Origin: Polynucleobacter sp. HIN11
Lineage (GTDB): Bacteria > Pseudomonadota > Gammaproteobacteria > Burkholderiales > Burkholderiaceae
Assembly: GCF_030297675.1 (NCBI RefSeq)
Contig: NZ_AP028142.1
Coordinates: 496,001-560,000 of the forward strand
DNA: 64,000 nt
Direction: 5' to 3'
Of the stretch, positions 8,186 through 16,083 are shown piece after piece. The notes beneath the pieces were generated by a model. That model ran no database searches and was not told the DNA's origin. It saw only the letters and a list, made by a program, of their open reading frames with translations. Both the position numbers and the translations under genes were made by a program. Numbering within the stretch: position 1 is the stretch's first letter; every line of letters starts with the position of its first letter.

Positions 8186-9454
8186 GTGAAGATGTGGAAG
8201 ATTCCGATTGAACTGGAGATTGGCCTAAAGTACACTCGCTCGCGACGTAGGAAGGCCGTTGGTCAGCGTGATGGGTTTCTGTCTTTTATTTCTGGGATCT
8301 CGATGGCGGGAATCGCGCTAGGGGTTGCGGCCCTTATTGTGGTTCTGTCCGTCATGAATGGGTTTCAGAAAGAGGTTCGAGACCGTATGCTTTCGGTTCT
8401 CTCCCATATTGAGATTACCTCCCCAAGTGGTTTGGTCGACTGGGAGCCAATCGCCGAGACACTCTCAAAACAGGCGCATGTTCTCGGGGTTGCCCCAATG
8501 GTGAGTTCCCAGGGTCTTTTATCTCGAGCTGAATCAATGCGCGGGGTTGCGTTGCGGGGTGTGGATCCAGCCTTAGAGGGTCGAGTATCTGATCTACCCA
8601 AGCAATTGATTGTGGGTTCAATTAGCGATCTCAAGCCCGGGCAATTTGGGGTTGTATTAGGAACCCAATTGGCAGGCGCCCTTGGTGTAAGGGTGGGTGA
8701 TCGCGTAAATCTATTGGTTCCCGAGGGTGATTTAACTCCCGCTGGGATGATGCCACGGATGCGCTCTCTCCAGGTAGTTGGTATGGTGGATAGCGGTCAC
8801 TATGAATACGATAGTACTTTGGCTGTGATGCACTGGAAGGACGCCGCCGCCTTGTTACGAATGACCGACCCGACTGGTTTGCGCGTAAAGATCGATGACA
8901 TGCAAAAGGCCCCTGAAATTGCGGTGCGCTTAGCTCAGGTGGTACCGCAAGCGCTTTGGGTTAGCGATTGGTCACGCTCTAATCGCAATTGGTTCGCCGC
9001 AGTCCAAACCGAAAAGAAAATGATGTTCATTATCTTGACCTTAATTATTGCGGTAGCAGCATTTAACTTAGTTTCGACTTTAGTGATGACCGTTACAGAT
9101 AAGCAGGCAGATATTGCAATTTTGCGAACCATGGGAGCAAGTGCAGGGCTTGTGCAGCGCATATTTTTAGTGCAAGGTTTGGCGATTGGTTTATTGGGCT
9201 CGATCCTAGGCGTTGCGTTTGGATTGCTCATTGCTCTTAACATCGATGTGATCGTGCCGTTTATTGAGACTCTCTTCCGAGTGCAGTTCTTACCAAGAGA
9301 TATTTATTTCATTAGCCAGCTGCCATCGGATGTGCGTCTCGATGATGTACTAAAGGTAGGAATCATGGCATTTGTTCTATCGATTCTTGCGACGATTTAC
9401 CCAAGCCGTAGAGCAGCGCAGGTCAAACCAGCCGAGGCATTGCGCTATGAGTAA
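8186..9454 (+). CDS. lolC: Lipoprotein-releasing ABC permease (LolC/LolE/LolF type)
   Basis: A 422-residue inner-membrane protein that, with LolD, extracts mature outer-membrane lipoproteins and hands them to LolA. The family pattern is clear: the N-terminal cytoplasmic ELEIGLKYTRSRR segment, a first membrane helix (about residues 32-60), a large periplasmic MacB-like domain, then three C-terminal helices with the FtsX-type ILRTMGAS coupling loop and the YPSRRAAQVKPAEALRYE end. The printed start is GTG at 8186; ATG at 8192 (MWKIPIELEIG) is equally plausible. Only one permease gene is present beside lolD, whereas E. coli has lolC and lolE. This fits a single LolF-type homodimeric permease unless a second copy lies elsewhere. 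Confidence 0.93.
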   Translation: MKMWKIPIELEIGLKYTRSRRRKAVGQRDGFLSFISGISMAGIALGVAALIVVLSVMNGFQKEVRDRMLSVLSHIEITSPSGLVDWEPIAETLSKQAHVLGVAPMVSSQGLLSRAESMRGVALRGVDPALEGRVSDLPKQLIVGSISDLKPGQFGVVLGTQLAGALGVRVGDRVNLLVPEGDLTPAGMMPRMRSLQVVGMVDSGHYEYDSTLAVMHWKDAAALLRMTDPTGLRVKIDDMQKAPEIAVRLAQVVPQALWVSDWSRSNRNWFAAVQTEKKMMFIILTLIIAVAAFNLVSTLVMTVTDKQADIAILRTMGASAGLVQRIFLVQGLAIGLLGSILGVAFGLLIALNIDVIVPFIETLFRVQFLPRDIYFISQLPSDVRLDDVLKVGIMAFVLSILATIYPSRRAAQVKPAEALRYE

Positions 9455-10133
9455 GCCAGTTCTGAAAGCGTCCAAACTTGCTAAAACCTATGGAGTGGGT
9501 ATTAATGCCGTTGAAGTATTGAAAGCAGTCGATTTGGAGTTAAGTCCGGCCGAGAAGGTTGCGATTGTGGGATCCTCCGGTTCAGGTAAAAGTACCTTGC
9601 TCCACCTATTGGGAGGATTGGATACGGCAAGTGCTGGTGAGGTAGAGTTGGCCGGTCAATTACTCAATCGGATGAGTCCGAAGGAGCTTGATCAAATCCG
9701 TAATGAACGCCTGGGCTTTGTATATCAGTTTCATCATCTACTTGATGAATTAACAGCGCTTGAGAATGTAGCCTTGCCTTTACGCATTAGAGGCTTGAGT
9801 CAGGAGAATGCTCAGGTCCCAGCACAGGTTCTATTAGATGCCGTTGGCTTAGGAAAGCGTCTGCATCACACCCCAGCAGAGTTATCGGGAGGGGAGCGTC
9901 AACGGGTTGCAGTAGCACGCGCCTTAGTTGGAAAGCCCGATTGTGTATTGGCTGATGAGCCAACTGGTAACTTGGATACCGAGACTGCTGATCGGGTGTT
10001 CGATTTAATGCTCGATATTGCCAAAGAGCAAGGCACCGGATTTTTGATCGTTACCCATGATCCAGTTCGGGCCAAACGGTGCGATCGTATTTTGCGCCTA
10101 ACCCGCGGTGTACTTGAGCCATTTAGGGAATAG
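9447..10133 (+). CDS. lolD: Lipoprotein-releasing ABC ATPase LolD
   Basis: A 228-residue ABC ATPase that powers lipoprotein release. I place the start at ATG 9447 (MSKPVLKASK), overlapping the end of the permease gene by 8 bases; the longer open frame from 9372 is only overlap. Motifs: Walker A VGSSGSGKST (41-50), Q-loop YQFHHLLDELTALENV with the LolD-typical FHHLL, signature LSGGERQRVAVARAL near 145-159, Walker B CVLADEPTGNLD, and switch histidine in LIVTHD. FHHLL-type Q-loop context and the partner permease separate it from other MacB/FtsE-like ATPases. Confidence 0.96.
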   Translation: MSKPVLKASKLAKTYGVGINAVEVLKAVDLELSPAEKVAIVGSSGSGKSTLLHLLGGLDTASAGEVELAGQLLNRMSPKELDQIRNERLGFVYQFHHLLDELTALENVALPLRIRGLSQENAQVPAQVLLDAVGLGKRLHHTPAELSGGERQRVAVARALVGKPDCVLADEPTGNLDTETADRVFDLMLDIAKEQGTGFLIVTHDPVRAKRCDRILRLTRGVLEPFRE

Positions 10134-10139
10134 TGAGCG

Positions 10140-10952
10140 ATGTGGCTTGATACCCATTGCCACCTCGATGCCCCAGAATTTTTAAGTGATATCGAGAGCA
10201 TCGTAGAGCGTGCAAAAAGCGCTGGAGTGGCAGGCATCTTATTGCCCGCAGTACGAGCTCAGGATTTTGAGACCGTTCAAGAGCTTACCCATCGGTTTAA
10301 GCATGAGATTCCATATTTGGTCTATACCCTGGGGATTCATCCGCTGTATACCGATCGCGCTAGCGAAAGTGATCTAAAAACGTTAGAGACTGAAGTGGTC
10401 AATGCTAAAAATGACCCTCACTTTGTTGGTATTGGTGAAATTGGTCTGGATTATTTTGTCGCTGAGCTAGATCCACATCGACAAGCATTCTTTTTTCATG
10501 CACAACTGGATTTGGCCCAACAATATCAATTACCAGTCATTTTGCATGTCCGTCGTTCGCAAGATATGATTTTGAAAGCGCTACGTCAACGAACCATCAG
10601 TGGCGGTATTGCCCATGCATTTAATGGTAGTTTTCAGCAGGCTCGGCAATTTATCGAGCTGGGATTCAAATTGGGTTTTGGAGGCGCGGCGACCTATGAG
10701 CGTGCTTTACAAATTCGTAGACTCATTCAAGAGTTACCAATGGATGCTATCGTGACCGAGACCGATGCGCCAGATATCCCACCGGCATGGTTACGCTCCG
10801 AACAAGAGCGTCGTAATGAGCCAGCATTTTTACCCCGTATTGCGCAAGTGTTGGCAGAAATCCGTAGCGCGCAACCAGACCTGCTATCGCAAGCTGTCAT
10901 TCACAATGTAAGTCAGGCCCTACCGCGCTGGGGCCAACTTCTGAACCAATAA
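10140..10952 (+). CDS. tatD: TatD-family metal-dependent hydrolase
   Basis: A 270-residue TIM-barrel hydrolase of the TatD/YcfH/YjjV group, which act as 3-prime to 5-prime exonucleases or deoxyribonucleases. Metal ligands are visible: DTHCHLD (His6, His8), the glutamate in GEIGLDYF, histidines in ILHVRRS and IAHAFNG, and the aspartate in TETDAPD. The length is typical (about 260-270). It starts 6 bases after lolD and ends 1 base before comEC, so the four genes from the permease to comEC look like one transcription unit. Which of the three E. coli paralogues it replaces cannot be told from sequence alone. Confidence 0.92.
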   Translation: MWLDTHCHLDAPEFLSDIESIVERAKSAGVAGILLPAVRAQDFETVQELTHRFKHEIPYLVYTLGIHPLYTDRASESDLKTLETEVVNAKNDPHFVGIGEIGLDYFVAELDPHRQAFFFHAQLDLAQQYQLPVILHVRRSQDMILKALRQRTISGGIAHAFNGSFQQARQFIELGFKLGFGGAATYERALQIRRLIQELPMDAIVTETDAPDIPPAWLRSEQERRNEPAFLPRIAQVLAEIRSAQPDLLSQAVIHNVSQALPRWGQLLNQ

Positions 10953-10953
10953 C

Positions 10954-13404
10954 GTGCTACGCATCGCAATTACGGCATGGATTGCCGGAGGGTCGGCTTT
11001 TCTCTTTTTACCCAATTTACCGAATCACGGCCAAGAAGTAAGCATTACTTCCGGAATCTTTTTGCTGATCGTTAGCTATTATTTGCGAGATCGCAATCGC
11101 ACCCTCTCGCTCTTAGCGGTTGGACTAGCAGTAGGATTATTAGGGTGGGGCTATCACTTTCATTATGCAAAGGAAAGGCTTGCATCCCCCTTACCAATTT
11201 CTCTTGAAGATCAAGAATTAACAATCCGGGGCTATATTGCTCAATTACCAAGCGGTGATGGGCAACATCAGCGCTTTGCATTTGAGGTGATGGATTGGAA
11301 TGATGCTCATCCCGAGTCTTTGCCTAGAAAAATCTACTTAAGTTGGAGTGGGGCATGGCAAAAAATTCGTATGATTCCAGAGCTCGCCCCGGGTGAAGAG
11401 TGGCAATTTGTTGTCAAACTCAAAAGACCGCACACCTTAATGAATAACCATGGCTTTGATTTTGAACGATGGATGTTTCATCAAGGCTTTGGAGCACATG
11501 GTTCGGTTAGGTCTGGTAAGCGAATTCAAGAGTCTCGATGGATTTCATTAAAAACAGCCATCGAGTATCAACGTTGGCGACTTCGTAATAAGATCAAAGC
11601 CGCTCTAGACCCGTCTGCACCTTATGTGGGTGTATTAATTGCCTTAGTGATTGGTGATCAAAATGCCATTGCCCAATCGGATTGGCGGGTATTTAATGCC
11701 ACCGGCGTTGGGCACTTAATTTCGATATCGGGTTTGCACGTTACGATGCTCTCTGGATTAGGCGCCATGTTAGGGGCATGGATATGGCGACGTCGCGAAT
11801 GGCCACTCATCATTCCTGTTCAAAAAGTTGCAGCCGGTACCGGATTACTTGTTGCGTTTTTATATGCATGGTTGGCTGGATTTCAAATACCAGCTCAACG
11901 AACACTCTACATGGTCGGGATCGTAGCTTATGCGCTCTGGACCTCCAGAATTCCACGCGCCTTTGATATTTGGTGGATTGCACTATTGCTGGTTCTGGTA
12001 ATTGATCCTATGGCTCCTTACACTCCAGGATTCTGGTTATCGTTTGGAGCGGTAGCCATCATTTTGTATGGAATGGGCTCCTCATCAAGCCTCATTGGTA
12101 TCCCGAATGGGGGCGAGTGGGAGCGGGGTCGACTCGAGCGACTCAAGCAAGCCTTCCTCGAATCCTGCCGCTTGCAATGGATTGTGACCATTGCGCTCAT
12201 ACCTTGCACTTTGTATTGGTTTTACCAAGTATCCATCGTATCGCCATTAGCCAATGCACTCGCGATTCCAGTGATTAGTTTTATTGTGACCCCCTTGGCG
12301 ATTACTGGCGCGATTCTTCCTGAGTGGTTTGCACCCATCCCTCTCCAGCTCGCACATGGGGCAATGGAATGGACGGCGAAATACCTGAACTGGCTTGCAA
12401 AATTTGACTGGGCAGTGCATTGGTCTCATCAACCAACCCTCTGGGCAATGGCTTTATCGTTTTTAGGCATCTATTGGCATATTCGTCCGGGTCCGATGGC
12501 AAGCCATCTAATGAGTCGAATTGTGGGGATTGCCCTTTGCATCCCTTTATTTTGGCAAGTGACCGATTCAATCAATCATGGTCAATTTAAGGCATATATA
12601 TTTGATATTGGCCAGGGCACTGCAGTCCTAGTTGAGACCAAATCACATCGACTCTTATATGATGCTGGCCCACTTTCTGGAAAAAATGACAACGCTGGAG
12701 AACGGGTATTACTGCCGTACTTTCGCGGGGAGGGAATTGATCGGTTGGATCGCTTAGTTATAAGCCATAAAGACTCAGATCATATTGGGGGCGCTAACTC
12801 ACTGATGAAGAGTCTAAAGATCCAATCATTCTTGGGCACGATGCCAGAGCACCATCCGTTAATGAATGAAATAAAACAATCATCCATACCGGCACTACCC
12901 TGTCAGTTTGGTCAAGAATGGCAATGGGATGGTGTGGACTTTAAAGTCTGGCATCCATCTGAGGAGGTAAGCTTCAAAGCAAATACGCACCGAGGAAAGC
13001 CTAATGAAAACAGTTGTGTGCTGGAGATCCGTAATGCCAACACAAGCTTCTGGTTAACAGGCGATATTGAAAAACGAGGAGAGCATGAGCATACTCGACG
13101 TCTAGAGGAGATGGGTTACCAAAAGCCTAATAAAGTGGTGGTCATGGCCCCGCATCATGGTAGTAAGACGTCATCATCTCAGATATGGCTAGATACTATC
13201 CAACCAACTGTGGCATTTTCTCAGCATGGATATCGAAACCGATATGGTCATCCACATAGCGTTGTCAAAGAACGATATCGAGCCAATCAAATTCCGTTTC
13301 TTGAAACCACTCATACCGGCGCACAACATTGGCGCGTCACTGCTGACGATCTTACCGTTGAGTTCCTAAGGTCTAAGCGAAAGCGATTGTGGCATCACGA
13401 ATAG
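10954..13404 (+). CDS. comEC: DNA-uptake channel protein ComEC/Rec2
   Basis: An 816-residue inner-membrane protein that carries single-stranded DNA across the cytoplasmic membrane in natural transformation. The N-terminus has several hydrophobic helices and a soluble OB-like segment (about residues 60-200). The Competence domain of many membrane helices follows, with the marker region GVGHLISISGLHVTML. The last 270 residues form a metallo-beta-lactamase-like domain: FDIGQGTAVLVE, VISHKDSDHIGG, LTGDIEKRGE and VVMAPHHGSKTSSS. All three expected parts are present and intact. The start is GTG at 10954, one base after tatD, with no strong ribosome-binding site. Presence of a full ComEC suggests the organism can take up DNA, but pilus genes are not in this window. 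Confidence 0.95.
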   Translation: MLRIAITAWIAGGSAFLFLPNLPNHGQEVSITSGIFLLIVSYYLRDRNRTLSLLAVGLAVGLLGWGYHFHYAKERLASPLPISLEDQELTIRGYIAQLPSGDGQHQRFAFEVMDWNDAHPESLPRKIYLSWSGAWQKIRMIPELAPGEEWQFVVKLKRPHTLMNNHGFDFERWMFHQGFGAHGSVRSGKRIQESRWISLKTAIEYQRWRLRNKIKAALDPSAPYVGVLIALVIGDQNAIAQSDWRVFNATGVGHLISISGLHVTMLSGLGAMLGAWIWRRREWPLIIPVQKVAAGTGLLVAFLYAWLAGFQIPAQRTLYMVGIVAYALWTSRIPRAFDIWWIALLLVLVIDPMAPYTPGFWLSFGAVAIILYGMGSSSSLIGIPNGGEWERGRLERLKQAFLESCRLQWIVTIALIPCTLYWFYQVSIVSPLANALAIPVISFIVTPLAITGAILPEWFAPIPLQLAHGAMEWTAKYLNWLAKFDWAVHWSHQPTLWAMALSFLGIYWHIRPGPMASHLMSRIVGIALCIPLFWQVTDSINHGQFKAYIFDIGQGTAVLVETKSHRLLYDAGPLSGKNDNAGERVLLPYFRGEGIDRLDRLVISHKDSDHIGGANSLMKSLKIQSFLGTMPEHHPLMNEIKQSSIPALPCQFGQEWQWDGVDFKVWHPSEEVSFKANTHRGKPNENSCVLEIRNANTSFWLTGDIEKRGEHEHTRRLEEMGYQKPNKVVVMAPHHGSKTSSSQIWLDTIQPTVAFSQHGYRNRYGHPHSVVKERYRANQIPFLETTHTGAQHWRVTADDLTVEFLRSKRKRLWHHE

Positions 13405-13415
13405 TCGGCAAGAAT

Positions 13416-13432
13416 AAAAACCTGAACTAGGT
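13416..13432 (-). terminator. Weak candidate terminator for the tRNA gene
   Basis: On the minus strand, downstream of the tRNA, ACCT and AGGT flank a 5-base loop and are followed by five T residues (ACCTAGTTCAGGTTTTT). The stem is only four pairs, so the call is weak. On the plus strand the hairpin lies just after comEC but has no T run. Confidence 0.3.
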
Positions 13433-13459
13433 AATGTGATTCGGTAAGGCTTGAGAGAT

Positions 13460-13536
13460 TGGTTGCGGGGATAGGATTTGAACCTATGACCTTCGGGTTA
13501 TGAGCCCGACGAGCTGCCAGACTGCTCCACCCCGCG
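13460..13536 (-). tRNA. Initiator tRNA-fMet (CAT anticodon)
   Basis: A 77-base cloverleaf on the minus strand with an encoded CCA end at 13462-13460. The anticodon arm TCGGGCTCATAACCCGA has the CAT anticodon and the three consecutive G-C pairs that mark initiator tRNAs. The first base is C and the base at position 72 is A, giving the unpaired 1-72 ends also specific to initiators. The T arm is TAGG-TTCAAAT-CCTA and the acceptor pairs GCGGGG with CCCCGC. It is transcribed against comEC and kup. Confidence 0.97.
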
Positions 13537-13548
13537 CCTGAGACTGAA

Positions 13549-13578
13549 ATTCTACCATTTTTAATACCCATCTGTCCA
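13549..13578 (-). promoter_or_regulatory. Promoter of the initiator tRNA gene
   Basis: On the minus strand a -35-like TGGACA (13578-13573) and a -10-like TAGAAT (13554-13549) are separated by 18 bases. A start of transcription about 6-7 bases downstream would give a short leader of under ten bases before the tRNA at 13536. This fits a strong sigma-70 stable-RNA promoter; the assignment is by eye. Confidence 0.6.
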
Positions 13579-13589
13579 GTTAAAAACTA

Positions 13590-13616
13590 TTGTGACGCCT
13601 GAAGTGGGCGTATCAT
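13590..13616 (+). promoter_or_regulatory. Possible kup promoter with inverted repeat
   Basis: TTGTGA (13590-13595) and TATCAT (13611-13616) could serve as -35 and -10, but the 15-base spacer is shorter than ideal. The spacer itself is an inverted repeat, ACGCC-N7-GGCGT (13594-13610), which could bind a regulator. The region overlaps the upstream side of the divergent tRNA promoter. Confidence 0.3.
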
Positions 13617-13647
13617 AGAGGCACTTTTGCGATGAGGGACCCGCACA

Positions 13648-15588
13648 ATGTCGATTAGTAACCCAGAGTTCTCCAATTCCTCGATGCTTAAACCGGTCGA
13701 GATTCAGAGCGCCAATGAGCATCCCAAAAAAAGTTTGCCCCTCATCATGCTCGCTGCGATTGGGGTCGTGTTTGGTGATATTGGCACAAGCCCTCTGTAC
13801 GCCCTGAAAGAATGTTTTGATCCTGCCCATGGCATTACCTATAGTCGGGAGGCTCTTTTTGGTGTGATTTCCATGATGATTTGGGCGCTCTTGATTGTCG
13901 TAACGCTCAAGTATGTATTTGTGGTGATGCGTGCCGATAATAAAGGCGAAGGCGGCGTCCTTTCATTAATGGCTTTAGCACTGCGTTCGATTAAAAGTGA
14001 TAGCCGACAATATTTTCTGATTATGGTGATGGGCATGTTGGGCGCTTGTATGCTGCTTGGCGAATCCGTCATTACTCCCGCAATTTCAGTACTCTCTGCG
14101 GTCGAAGGAATTGCGATCGCAACACCGACCTTGGCTGATGCGGTGTTACCTATTTCCGTCATTATTCTAGTGGCGCTTTTTGTGATTCAACGCTTTGGGA
14201 CTGCAGCAGTTGGTAATTTATTTGGTCCTATAACCTTGATGTGGTTTATCGTGCTAGCCATATTGGGACTCATGAACATCGGTCAAGCGCCTGAAATTGT
14301 GAGTGCATTTAACCCGATGTATGCATTGCAATTTGTCGTCGATCATCCTTTAACTGCTTATATCGTGATGGGCGCAGTAGTCCTCGTGGTCACCGGTGTG
14401 GAAGCACTCTATTTAGATATGGGCCACTTCGGTAAAAGTCCAGTGCGCTACGCATGGCTCTTTTTGGTGTTGCCATGTTTATTGATCAACTATTTAGGTC
14501 AAGGGGCATTACTTCTTGCCAATCCTGCTGCAGTGACTAATCCTTTTTATCTCATGGTTCCAGAGTGGGCTTTGTGGCCTGTGATCGGTTTGGCTACTGC
14601 CGCAACGGTGATTGCCTCTCAGGCTGTGATTTCAGGGGCATTCTCTCTGATTAACCAGGCTATTCTTCTGGGCTTTGTGCCCCGTTTGAATATCTTACAT
14701 ACCTCCGTCTCTGAACGAGGTCAGATTTATATACCTGCAGTGAACTGGGCTTTATTGATCATGGTTATTGTGACCACCGTTGAATTTGGGGAGTCAGTCA
14801 ATCTCGCTGCCGCATACGGGATTTCAGTGAGTTCAACCATGCTGATCACCACCATTTTATTGAGCATCGTCATGCGGCGTGAGTGGCATATTAATCCAAT
14901 CATTATTTTGGTGATGATCATCTTATTCTTGGTAATCGACTTTGCCTTTTGGACCGCCACGTTGATCAAAATTAAAGCGGGAGGTTGGTATCCCATCGCC
15001 TTGGCATTTTTACTCTTTACTTGCATCATTACGTGGTATCGAGGCCGTCAGCTGCTTCGCAATAAGCTTATTAAAGAATCAATTCCACTGGAGATTTTCA
15101 TTAAAAACTTATTAGCGCATCCACCCCATCGGGTGGAGGGAACGGCCATTTTTTTAACGCCGCATATTGATTTTGTGCCCGCAGCCATGCTCCACAACCT
15201 AAAGCATAACCACGTGATGCATCAGCGTATCTTCTTTCTTAAATTGAGTACTTGGGATGTGCCCTTTGTGCGCGATGAGGAGCGCTTATCGATTAAAGAT
15301 TTGGGTGGTAATGTATTTGTGGTTCGCAGTGTGCATGGCTTTAAAGAGACGCCCGATATCAATAAAGTGCTTGATTTAATTACCAGGCAGTATGGGTTGC
15401 CCTTTGATCTAATGGATACCACCTTCTTCCTCGCGCGTGATGCCATCACGCCATCTAAATCTCCGGGAATGGCCGTTTGGCGCGAACGTCTCTTTGCTTG
15501 GATGATGCAAAATGCTGCCAAGCCATCAGATTTCTACAACATTCCAGCCAATCGCTTAGTTGAGTTGGGCGCCAAGGTTGAGATTTAA
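13648..15588 (+). CDS. kup: Kup-type potassium uptake transporter
   Basis: A 646-residue K+ transporter of the KUP/HAK/KT family, driven by proton symport. After a soluble N-terminus of about 28 residues, the first helix carries the family hallmark GVVFGDIGTSPLYALKECF. About twelve hydrophobic helices follow to roughly residue 475, then a soluble C-terminal tail of about 170 residues (HPPHRVEGTAIFLT and onward). Length and layout match bacterial Kup (about 620-650). The stop codon TAA shares its last base with the ATG of the next gene, so the small secreted protein downstream is probably co-translated. Confidence 0.95.
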   Translation: MSISNPEFSNSSMLKPVEIQSANEHPKKSLPLIMLAAIGVVFGDIGTSPLYALKECFDPAHGITYSREALFGVISMMIWALLIVVTLKYVFVVMRADNKGEGGVLSLMALALRSIKSDSRQYFLIMVMGMLGACMLLGESVITPAISVLSAVEGIAIATPTLADAVLPISVIILVALFVIQRFGTAAVGNLFGPITLMWFIVLAILGLMNIGQAPEIVSAFNPMYALQFVVDHPLTAYIVMGAVVLVVTGVEALYLDMGHFGKSPVRYAWLFLVLPCLLINYLGQGALLLANPAAVTNPFYLMVPEWALWPVIGLATAATVIASQAVISGAFSLINQAILLGFVPRLNILHTSVSERGQIYIPAVNWALLIMVIVTTVEFGESVNLAAAYGISVSSTMLITTILLSIVMRREWHINPIIILVMIILFLVIDFAFWTATLIKIKAGGWYPIALAFLLFTCIITWYRGRQLLRNKLIKESIPLEIFIKNLLAHPPHRVEGTAIFLTPHIDFVPAAMLHNLKHNHVMHQRIFFLKLSTWDVPFVRDEERLSIKDLGGNVFVVRSVHGFKETPDINKVLDLITRQYGLPFDLMDTTFFLARDAITPSKSPGMAVWRERLFAWMMQNAAKPSDFYNIPANRLVELGAKVEI

Positions 15589-16082
15589 TGAAGCGTATCA
15601 ATTTATCTTTAGCCTTTGCTATTTTTTTGGGATTGACAATTGCTCCAGTCCACGCATCGACAAATGATGAGCTTGAGCTTGAAAAGCTGAATCAAATCGA
15701 AGCTCAACTAACTTTGCAGCGCGAGTGGGTTGAATATCGCTGGAAGAAAACAAACGCGGAGTGTTATGAGAAGTTTTTCGTAAACTCTTGTCTCAGTGAT
15801 GCAAGAGCCAAGTATCGAAAAGAAATTGACCCGATTCGGGCGCAAGAAGTATTGCTCAATGAAAACCAACGCATTATTAAAGAGCGAATTAAAACGGAGC
15901 GCGATGCCCGTCGGGCTGCTGAACGAGCTGATCCCAAACGCGCACAAGAGCGTGCTGAGAATGAAAAAGCATTTTTACAAAAACAAAAGGATGCAGCTGC
16001 GCGTGCTACAGATCTAGAGGAGCGTCGCAAGGATGCGCCGCGCCGTGCTCAAGAAAATAAATCTGGCGTGAAATTAGACTAA
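15588..16082 (+). CDS. Small secreted helical protein, unknown function
   Basis: A 164-residue protein with a clear signal peptide: basic MKRIN, a hydrophobic core (LAFAIFLGLTIAP) and a likely cleavage after VHA. The mature part is strongly helical and charged, with two cysteines 12 residues apart (AECYEKFFVNSC) that could form a disulfide in the periplasm. A long Arg/Ala/Glu/Lys-rich C-terminal region predicts a coiled coil. I recognise the ECxxxF-V-N-CL core as a pattern of conserved hypothetical proteins in Burkholderiales but know no function. It starts in the kup stop codon (TAATG) and radA begins one base after its stop. Confidence 0.72.
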   Translation: MKRINLSLAFAIFLGLTIAPVHASTNDELELEKLNQIEAQLTLQREWVEYRWKKTNAECYEKFFVNSCLSDARAKYRKEIDPIRAQEVLLNENQRIIKERIKTERDARRAAERADPKRAQERAENEKAFLQKQKDAAARATDLEERRKDAPRRAQENKSGVKLD

Positions 16083-16083
16083 T

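Noticed and set aside
13561..13830. 89-codon open frame opposite the kup start
   Set aside because: It overlaps the tRNA promoter and the kup N-terminus and has no recognisable protein features.
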